Shown in pieces: positions 8,790 to 13,670 of a DNA stretch of 13,670 nucleotides. A program made the position numbers and the translations under genes. Within the stretch, counting starts at the first letter, position 1. Every line of letters begins with the position of its first letter. The notes under the pieces were generated by a model, which searched no databases, was not told the DNA's origin, and saw nothing but the letters and a program-made list of their open reading frames with translations. This DNA is from Aquimarina sp. GTDB taxonomy: Bacteria > Bacteroidota > Bacteroidia > Flavobacteriales > Flavobacteriaceae. The DNA lies in assembly GCA_002697475.1 (NCBI GenBank), contig NZVW01000143.1:9566-23235 (forward strand). Reading direction: 5' to 3'.

Positions 8790-8799
8790 TCTCCGGAGA
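8790..8799. promoter_or_regulatory. 10-bp perfect palindrome in the intergenic region
   Basis: TCTCCGGAGA is perfectly self-complementary and unusually GC-rich for its surroundings. It lies between the two motif copies. It may be a site for a second dimeric regulator, but only the symmetry supports this. Confidence 0.25.
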
Positions 8800-8884
8800 G
8801 TAAGAAAGATGCATCCTTAGATCAAAAAAAACAAATCGCTGAATAACAAATGTTTAATAACTAAAACCAGTATTCGATTTATCT

Positions 8885-8902
8885 CTGAATTCCTGAAAAC
8901 AG
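8885..8902 (+). promoter_or_regulatory. Repeated motif CTGAATTCCTGAAAACAG, upstream of the regulator gene
   Basis: This 18-base stretch differs at one position from 11009-11026, in front of the peptide gene. Its 14-base core is identical to 8718-8705 on the other strand. It lies about 60 bp upstream of the TAnnTTTG match at 8961, so it could serve autoregulation or act as a distal site for the NRPS operon. Confidence 0.6.
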
Positions 8903-8960
8903 ATACTTCAAAGTAAATAATTTTTAATTTCTCAAAAATTTTTCTATACGCATAAAATAT

Positions 8961-8968
8961 TATATTTG
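8961..8968 (+). promoter_or_regulatory. Predicted -7 element (TATATTTG) for the TPR-AraC regulator
   Basis: TATATTTG matches TAnnTTTG exactly and contains the only TTTG noticed on the plus strand of this intergenic region. No clear TTG lies at the usual -33 distance; a T-run (8939-8943) is there instead, as might be expected for an activator-dependent promoter. It predicts a leader of about 245 nt before the ATG at 9222. Confidence 0.45.
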
Positions 8969-9026
8969 CTCTGTTAACCTTATTGATTAACCTTAAAACC
9001 TAAAATACATGTCCTATTACAATAAA

Positions 9027-9078
9027 TTACACCTTAAGAAGTGTAACAATTTCAATTGTCTTTCGTTTATTAGAAAGA
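9027..9078 (+). other. Cluster of three short stem-loops in the regulator's leader
   Basis: Three dyads lie almost head to tail: TTACAC/GTGTAA (9027-9046), ACAATT/AATTGT (9046-9059) and TCTTTC/GAAAGA (9059-9078). They share boundary bases, so neighbours may compete. They could shape translation or stability of the regulator mRNA. No known riboswitch class is recognised, and AT-rich DNA gives such stems easily. Confidence 0.3.
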
Positions 9079-9221
9079 ATCCTTAGTTCAGTTCTTAATC
9101 CTCAAAAATTATATAGTACTAAGCTAATAAAACAAAAAGTTTTACAGTTTTATACGCTTAGGATTTTACAACTCCCTATTACACTTTTAAATTTAAAATT
9201 ATCTAACCGAAGTTCACTTAA

Positions 9222-10961
9222 ATGCCAAAATTCGATAAACTAGTTTACTTATTTATATTATTCTATTGCAATATCACTTTATCTCAGGATATCCTTTCAA
9301 AAGATGTTGACAACCAAGAATATTTGGAATTAAACAATGATTTTTTAGTTAATATAAAGGATACTGCAAGTGCTGGAATTATTGCAAAAAGCTTTCTTAA
9401 TAAAGCAAAAAAACAGAATGATATTATTAAAATTTCGGATGGCTTTTATATGTTGGCTCAAGTATCAAATGATAATATTGCCTTTAAATATCTTGATTCT
9501 ATTATAGAATTAACTATTAACGCTAATGATTATGATTATCCCGGTAAAGCTTATTTGCATAAGGCGCGAATATTGGGATCACAAGGAAAATTTAATGAGT
9601 CAATGGATGAGCTGATCAAGGTTAATTCTATTGCCATTGCCAATAAAAATATAGAACAACAGTTTAAGACAAAATATTATATAGCCTTATTAAAAAATGA
9701 GTTAGGAGAATTTGATGAAAGTAGAAAGACACTAGAAACTGTTGTTTCATATAACAAAATGAAATATGAAAAAGACAAAAATTATGAATATGATTACATC
9801 CGCTCTCTTTATGCCTATGGGAACTCATTAAATCTGAATGGATATTTTGATCTGGCTCATAACGTAAATGAAAATGCAATTAGACTAAGTCTACAATCAA
9901 AAGATAGTATTCTTTATAAAAGACTTTTATTAACCTCTGCAGTTTCTGAATATTCCAGAGAGAAATATGATGCCAGTTTGGACAGTATTAATAAGCTATT
10001 GAGAATAAGTAATTATTCTGATTTGAGTATTGGCACACAAATAAGGATAGATCTCTATCTGGGAAAAATTTACAATAAAAAGAAAGATTTTGATAAATCA
10101 ATAAGCTATTTAAAAAGTTCAGATTCACTTGTTTTTAAAAACAATTATTTTTTCCCTAGAATAAGGGATTCTTATGAACTGTTAATTGATAATTTCAAAC
10201 GAAAGGGTAATAAAGATGAGCAATTATTTTATATAAATAGACTTTTATATGTAGACAGCATTTTGGATAAAAACTATAGGTATTTATCTAAGCAAATTAA
10301 TAATGAGTATTCTAAAAGCAACCTATTAGCAGAAAAACAAGAAATTATAGATTCACTTAAAAAAAATAATAAGTCGAAAATTATAATTCTTTTAGTTCTT
10401 AGTTCTCTATCATTTATTCTCATATTATCTCTTATTTATAATTATAGAAAGAAAAAAATCTACAAGGACATATTTCTTAATCTTATCGCAGAAACCAATG
10501 ATAATATTCCTCAAAAAACTATAAACAAATCTACTGATCAAAATGAAGTTGCTAATATCGGTTCAGGTGATCTAGGTATCTCACAGAAAATTATTGATGA
10601 CATTCTAAGTTGCCTTAATGAATTTGAACAAAAGGAAGGTTATCTGAAACCTAATATTACAGTAAGCAGCTTGTCAAAATCATTTAATACTAATTCTAAA
10701 TATTTGTCCAAGGTAATAAATACGTTTAAGGATAAAAATTTTAGTAACTACATTAATGATTTAAGAATTAAATATGCTATTGCAGAGCTAAAGAAAAACC
10801 CAAAGTTTAGAAAATTTACAATAAAAGCTATCGCCCAAGAAACTGGTTTTAATACTACAGAAGCTTTTTCAAAATCCTTTTATAAAGTTTCTGGAATTTA
10901 CCCTTCGTTTTTTCTTAAACAATTAGAAAAGCAGACTGAGCAATCGTCAAAGTCCTTTTAG
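9222..10961 (+). CDS. Membrane-spanning TPR-AraC transcriptional regulator
   Basis: This is a 579-residue one-component sensor. Residues 1-21 form a signal peptide or anchor (basic start, hydrophobic LVYLFILFYCNITL, then SLSQ). Residues about 25-380 are helical and TPR-like, with repeats such as AYLHKARILGSQGKFNESMD (110-129), YIALLKNELGEFDESRKTLE (153-172) and GKIYNKKKDFDKSISYLK (281-298). Residues about 386-407 are a strongly hydrophobic membrane helix followed by RKKK, which places the TPR part in the periplasm and the rest in the cytoplasm. Residues about 475-570 are an AraC/XylS helix-turn-helix domain, with both helix-turn-helix units visible (VSSLSKSFNTNSKYLSKVIN at 481-500 and IKAIAQETGFNTTEAFSKSF at 534-553). 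It should bind DNA in response to a periplasmic ligand. The next gene encodes a candidate exported peptide, and likely operator copies lie on both sides. The ligand is not known from sequence. Confidence 0.92.
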   Translation: MPKFDKLVYLFILFYCNITLSQDILSKDVDNQEYLELNNDFLVNIKDTASAGIIAKSFLNKAKKQNDIIKISDGFYMLAQVSNDNIAFKYLDSIIELTINANDYDYPGKAYLHKARILGSQGKFNESMDELIKVNSIAIANKNIEQQFKTKYYIALLKNELGEFDESRKTLETVVSYNKMKYEKDKNYEYDYIRSLYAYGNSLNLNGYFDLAHNVNENAIRLSLQSKDSILYKRLLLTSAVSEYSREKYDASLDSINKLLRISNYSDLSIGTQIRIDLYLGKIYNKKKDFDKSISYLKSSDSLVFKNNYFFPRIRDSYELLIDNFKRKGNKDEQLFYINRLLYVDSILDKNYRYLSKQINNEYSKSNLLAEKQEIIDSLKKNNKSKIIILLVLSSLSFILILSLIYNYRKKKIYKDIFLNLIAETNDNIPQKTINKSTDQNEVANIGSGDLGISQKIIDDILSCLNEFEQKEGYLKPNITVSSLSKSFNTNSKYLSKVINTFKDKNFSNYINDLRIKYAIAELKKNPKFRKFTIKAIAQETGFNTTEAFSKSFYKVSGIYPSFFLKQLEKQTEQSSKSF

Positions 10962-10991
10962 TAAAAAAATAGGTTTTGAAACTGCAGCATT

Positions 10992-11004
10992 TTCCTGAAA
11001 ACAG
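10992..11004 (+). promoter_or_regulatory. Repeated motif TTCCTGAAAACAG, distal copy before the peptide gene
   Basis: This is an exact 13-base match to the core of the motif at 8705-8718 and 8889-8902. It lies 31 bp after the regulator's stop codon and five bases before the next copy, so the two sit about two helical turns apart on the same face, as is usual for AraC-family sites. Confidence 0.6.
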
Positions 11005-11008
11005 AGAA

Positions 11009-11026
11009 CTGAATTCCTGAATACAG
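11009..11026 (+). promoter_or_regulatory. Repeated motif CTGAATTCCTGAATACAG, proximal copy before the peptide gene
   Basis: This matches 8885-8902 at 17 of 18 positions. Together with 10992-11004 it makes a tandem direct repeat upstream of the 55-codon peptide gene. A TTG follows 15 bp downstream (11042-11044), similar to the motif-to-TTG layout at the NRPS promoter. Confidence 0.6.
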
Positions 11027-11041
11027 CCCACAACATCTATT

Positions 11042-11078
11042 TTGACCACTAATAATTGTTAAAGTTCATATAGTTTAG
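11042..11078 (+). promoter_or_regulatory. Weak promoter match for the peptide gene
   Basis: TTG at 11042-11044 is followed by TAGTTTAG (11071-11078), a one-mismatch version of TAnnTTTG, but with a long 26-base spacer. A poor core promoter next to two activator-like sites would suit an activator-dependent gene. The assignment is tentative. Confidence 0.3.
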
Positions 11079-11108
11079 CAGGAAACAATAACAATATTCA
11101 ATTCAAAA

Positions 11109-11276
11109 ATGAAAACAAAACACAAAAAATCAGGGCTTACGTTAGACAAAATTAACATCACAAAATTAACTAGTCCTAGTTGCATCATGGGTGGAGCGCA
11201 AGGATACAATAAGGCTGCCAAAGCAACAGAAGATGATGAATCAGGAACAGACACTTGGTATAATACCGGGGGATAA
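11109..11276 (+). CDS. Small double-glycine-leader peptide (RiPP-like or pheromone-like precursor)
   Basis: This is a 55-codon ORF. The lysine-rich start MKTKHKKSG is followed by LTLDKINITKL and then SPSCIMGG, ending at G29. This resembles Gly-Gly leader peptides of Bacteroidota natural-product precursors, with alternating hydrophobic residues and Ile at -4, and such leaders are normally cut by C39 peptidase-transporters. The remaining 26 residues (30-55) would be the mature part: AQGYNKAAKA, then an acidic stretch EDDESGTD, then TWYNTGG at the C-terminus. It contains no Cys. The gene has its own tandem motif upstream and a strong terminator right after it, which marks it as a real, highly expressed unit. 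No modification enzyme or exporter lies in the window. Possible roles are an autoinducer for the neighbouring TPR-AraC receptor, or a substrate of a maturase encoded elsewhere. The precise family is uncertain. Confidence 0.75.
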   Translation: MKTKHKKSGLTLDKINITKLTSPSCIMGGAQGYNKAAKATEDDESGTDTWYNTGG

Positions 11277-11298
11277 AGATTATGAACTTTGAACTTTT

Positions 11299-11335
11299 AA
11301 GGGAAAGCAATATTGCTTTCCTTTATTTTATTATA
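11299..11335 (+). terminator. Intrinsic terminator after the small peptide gene
   Basis: A perfect inverted repeat GGAAAGCAATATTGCTTTCC (11302-11321), extendable by three weaker pairs to 11299-11324, is followed by TTTATTTTATT. It lies 22 bp after the peptide stop and 13 to 25 bp before the peptidase ATG. It probably makes the short peptide transcript abundant and lets only part of transcription read through into the peptidase gene. Confidence 0.85.
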
Positions 11336-11348
11336 TAGTTAACCTTTT

Positions 11349-13505
11349 ATGCAAATCAAAAAAATATTCATCATATTCTGGATCATCGTTTTATTTCAAT
11401 CCTGTATTAACCATAATGATATGACTCTTCAACCCAAAATAGTAACGGATACTATTCACGGACAATTAATACCTGATCCATTCAGATATTTAGAGTATTC
11501 AGACACAAAAGAAATAAAAGAATGGATAAGTTTTCAGAATAACTATTCTAACAATTTTATCGATAAAATTCAAAAAAAGGATTATCTCATAGAAAAGCAA
11601 AAGGAAATTGATAATCTAAATAATTTTGAAATTTCAAATTTCAAAATTACTTCGAATAATAAGTCATTCTATCTAAAACGATTACCTGAAGAGAATATCC
11701 CTAAATTATATTACAAAAATGACTCTCTTAGCCAAGAACAATTATTATTAGACCCATTAAATCTTAGTATTAATAAAAATAATATTATCAGCTATATACA
11801 GCCAGACTGGAATGGAAAAAAAGTAGCAGTTGCAATAACGGAAAAAGGCAAAGAAATTTCTGATATTATTATAATTGATGTGGAAACAAAAGAAATTGAT
11901 GAGAATATAATTACAAATACCTGGCCTTCAAACTCTGGAGGAATTGAATGGCTTCCTGACAATTCAGGCTTTATGTATTTACATTATCCTATTATAAATA
12001 TTAAATCCCAAGAGTTTCTAAAAAATACAAAATCCGTGCTCTATAAAATTGGTGATAAACCTGAGCAAATAAGAGAGGTATTTTCCAAGAAAATTGCACC
12101 TAATTTAAATATTAATGAAAACGATTTTCCAATAGTATCGTTAAAAGATAAGAATGACAAATATATTATAGGAAAGACTCCAGGAGCTGGAAGCTATTAT
12201 AATGCATATTATATCAAAATTGATAATATTAGTCAACCAAAATGGAATCCACTATTTAGCAAAAATGATGAAATCAAAGGATATGTTGTATTAAAAGACT
12301 CTATTATTTATAGCACCTCTAAAAATTCTCCGAATTACAAAATATGTAAAACCTCTATTAAAAATCCAGATTTCAAAAATCCTAAAATTTTAATTAAAGA
12401 ACATGACCAATTTATTATTAATGAATTTGAAATAAATAGTAATGGAATTTTCTTTGTTAGAACCAAAAATGGTGTTTCTGCCAGACTATTCAATTACAAT
12501 TTTAATACTAAAAAAGAAACAGAAATAAAATTGCCAAAAGAATATGGGAGCCTATCTTTAAAGTCACCTGGTTTAGAAAGTGATTTACTATGGATTGAAG
12601 CATCAGGATGGACAACCGATAAAGACACTTATTTAATTCAAGATAATAAATTAACAATTCAAAATATTAACTCTAGTTCTGATCACGGTGAAGAAAACAT
12701 ATTTAAAGATATTATAGTTGAAGAAGTCGAGGTAAATGGTCATGATGGACAAAAAATACCACTGTCTATTTTTTACAAGAAAAATATAGTAAGAAAAACT
12801 CCACTTCCGGTATTAATGGATGGCTATGGTGCATACGGAATATCAATGAAACCTCAAATGTCCGGCAGAAGAGTTCTATGGGTATTAGAAGGAGGAATCT
12901 ATGCCGTTGCCCATGTAAGAGGAGGAGGAGAAAAAGGAGTCAAATGGCATAGAGGAGGCAATAAACATAATAAAGCAAATACCTGGAAGGATTTTATTTC
13001 GTGTGCTGAATACTTAATAAAAGAAAAATATACAGATAAAGAAAAATTAGCTATTCTCAGTGGAAGTGCGGGAGGCATTATGATAGGTAGAGCGATTACT
13101 GAAAGACCTGAGTTATTTAAGGCCGCAATCATTGAATTTGGCTCTTTAAATATGATGAGATCAGAAATGCGACCTAATGGAGCAAACAACACCAAAGAAT
13201 TTGGCACAATCAAAAATAAAAAGGATTTCGAGGCTTTAAAGGAAATGGATGCGTATTATCACATAAAGAAAAACACAAAATACCCCTCTTTACTCCTTAC
13301 AGCAGGTCTTAATGATCCCAGAGTACCTTCTTGGTTTTCATTAAAGTTTATGGCTAAGATGAAATTATATGATAATTCAAAGAACCCAAAACTTATATTA
13401 ATAGATTCTACAACAGGACACGGAAAAGATGTAGGTAAAATTAAACAATATCAGCGCTTCGCAAATATTCTATCATTTGCAATGCAGCAAACAGGTCTAA
13501 AATAA
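11349..13505 (+). CDS. Lipoprotein serine peptidase of the prolyl oligopeptidase / oligopeptidase B family (S9A)
   Basis: This 718-residue enzyme cuts short peptides. It starts with a lipoprotein signal (KKIFIIFWIIVLFQSC, lipid-bearing Cys19), which places it in the periplasm or on the outer membrane. The family's N-terminal signature appears as DPFRYLE (43-49). A propeller-like beta-rich region spans about 90-450. The alpha/beta-hydrolase domain has DGYGAYG (491-497), HVRGGGEKG (522-530), the nucleophile S573 in SGSAGG, D656 in GLNDPRV and H691 in TTGHG, so the catalytic triad is complete. The length is normal for S9A. The propeller normally limits substrates to about 30 residues, which suits the 26-residue core of the peptide encoded just upstream. 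Maturation, cyclisation or destruction of that peptide is an inference; scavenging of peptides is the simpler alternative. Translation starts 25 bp after the upstream terminator stem, so expression may depend on read-through. Confidence 0.93.
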   Translation: MQIKKIFIIFWIIVLFQSCINHNDMTLQPKIVTDTIHGQLIPDPFRYLEYSDTKEIKEWISFQNNYSNNFIDKIQKKDYLIEKQKEIDNLNNFEISNFKITSNNKSFYLKRLPEENIPKLYYKNDSLSQEQLLLDPLNLSINKNNIISYIQPDWNGKKVAVAITEKGKEISDIIIIDVETKEIDENIITNTWPSNSGGIEWLPDNSGFMYLHYPIINIKSQEFLKNTKSVLYKIGDKPEQIREVFSKKIAPNLNINENDFPIVSLKDKNDKYIIGKTPGAGSYYNAYYIKIDNISQPKWNPLFSKNDEIKGYVVLKDSIIYSTSKNSPNYKICKTSIKNPDFKNPKILIKEHDQFIINEFEINSNGIFFVRTKNGVSARLFNYNFNTKKETEIKLPKEYGSLSLKSPGLESDLLWIEASGWTTDKDTYLIQDNKLTIQNINSSSDHGEENIFKDIIVEEVEVNGHDGQKIPLSIFYKKNIVRKTPLPVLMDGYGAYGISMKPQMSGRRVLWVLEGGIYAVAHVRGGGEKGVKWHRGGNKHNKANTWKDFISCAEYLIKEKYTDKEKLAILSGSAGGIMIGRAITERPELFKAAIIEFGSLNMMRSEMRPNGANNTKEFGTIKNKKDFEALKEMDAYYHIKKNTKYPSLLLTAGLNDPRVPSWFSLKFMAKMKLYDNSKNPKLILIDSTTGHGKDVGKIKQYQRFANILSFAMQQTGLK

Positions 13506-13566
13506 ATATTAGGAGAATTTGATAATAATATTTTGGCTAATATGAATATGTATTCCTATTAAAAAC

Positions 13567-13596
13567 AAAAAACCTGATGAAATCATCAGGTTTTTT
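13567..13596. terminator. Bidirectional intrinsic terminator between the peptidase gene and tRNA-Val
   Basis: Six A, then CCTGATGA, two A, TCATCAGG and six T form a long, nearly perfect hairpin with A-tract and T-tract arms. It works on either strand and sits between the convergent peptidase (plus) and tRNA (minus) genes, 61 bp after the peptidase stop. Confidence 0.9.
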
Positions 13597-13599
13597 CTG

Positions 13600-13670
13600 T
13601 GGGCAATGAGGGATTCGAACCCCCGACCCCCTCGGTGTAAACGAGGTGCTCTGAACCAACTGAGCTAATT
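13600..13670 (-). tRNA. tRNA-Val (anticodon UAC), 5' end cut by the window
   Basis: On the minus strand the D arm (GCTC...GAGC), anticodon arm CCTCG-TTTACAC-CGAGG with anticodon TAC, five-base variable loop, T arm GGGGG-TTCGAAT-CCCTC and acceptor strand ATTGCCC with discriminator A are all present. The acceptor partner should be GGGCAAT, of which only AAT is inside the window, so about four bases are missing. CCA is not encoded. The gene decodes GUA and related valine codons. Confidence 0.95.

Larger units (their letters stand above)
8479..9221. other. Divergent regulatory intergenic region (743 bp)
   Basis: This gap separates the leftward NusG/NRPS operon from the rightward TPR-AraC regulator. 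No convincing gene was found; the best small frame is a 30-codon plus-strand ORF at 8552-8644 with no support. From left to right it holds a leader with two dyads, a promoter match for the minus strand (8662-8693), a motif copy with an inverted half-site (8705-8739), a perfect 10-bp palindrome TCTCCGGAGA (8790-8799), a second motif copy (8885-8902), a plus-strand TAnnTTTG match (8961-8968), and three short stem-loops (9027-9078). Confidence 0.75.

Noticed and set aside
12899..13213. A 104-codon minus-strand open frame inside the peptidase gene
   Set aside because: It is antisense to the catalytic domain of the S9 peptidase, and its proline-rich text is the complement of the Gly-rich motif region. 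It is not a gene.
13600..13670. The tRNA-Val end as an attachment site for a mobile island
   Set aside because: No integrase, no transposase and no direct repeat of the tRNA 3' end were seen in the window. The peptidase and tRNA genes are separated by an ordinary terminator.
1..13670. CRISPR array, insertion sequence or MbtH-like gene
   Set aside because: No regularly spaced repeats, terminal inverted repeats with transposase motifs, or short MbtH-type frame could be found on either strand.

Overview
The window looks like a low-GC member of the Flavobacteriia (Bacteroidota), most likely a Chryseobacterium/Elizabethkingia-type genome. Supporting signs are the strong A+T bias, near absence of Shine-Dalgarno sequences, promoter matches of the TTG / TAnnTTTG type, a UpxY-like NusG paralogue, a TPR-membrane-AraC regulator and a lipoprotein S9 peptidase. 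The genus is an inference.

Left part (1-8478, all minus strand): a non-ribosomal peptide synthetase (NRPS) operon. In transcription order it encodes a specialised NusG (7951-8478), a two-module NRPS with the order half-C, A, T, C, A, T (2278-7839), and a second NRPS that begins with a TubC-type docking domain followed by C and A (1-2127) and runs off the window. Both complete A domains carry nearly the same specificity code (DLYNNALTYK and DLFNNALTYK), which I associate with alanine. The product would then start Ala-Ala-X.

Middle (8479-9221): a 743-bp divergent intergenic region. It holds a good promoter match for the NRPS operon, a roughly 175-nt leader with small dyads in front of the NusG gene, a promoter match for the rightward regulator, and two clear copies of a motif, ATTCCTGAAAACAG.

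Right part (9222-13505, plus strand): a membrane-spanning TPR-AraC regulator (9222-10961), an unlisted 55-residue peptide gene with a double-glycine leader (11109-11276) followed by a strong terminator, and a lipoprotein prolyl-oligopeptidase-like enzyme (11349-13505). Two more copies of the motif lie directly in front of the peptide gene. The window closes with a bidirectional terminator and most of a tRNA-Val(UAC) gene on the minus strand.

Working model (inference): the small peptide is exported and trimmed at Gly-Gly, and is sensed by the periplasmic TPR part of the regulator. The cytoplasmic AraC domain then binds the repeated motif in front of both the peptide gene and the NRPS operon. 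The surface peptidase matures or destroys the peptide, and the NusG paralogue lets polymerase read through the long NRPS operon. This would be a peptide-controlled switch for a secondary metabolite. Each part can be seen in the sequence; the links between them are not proven.
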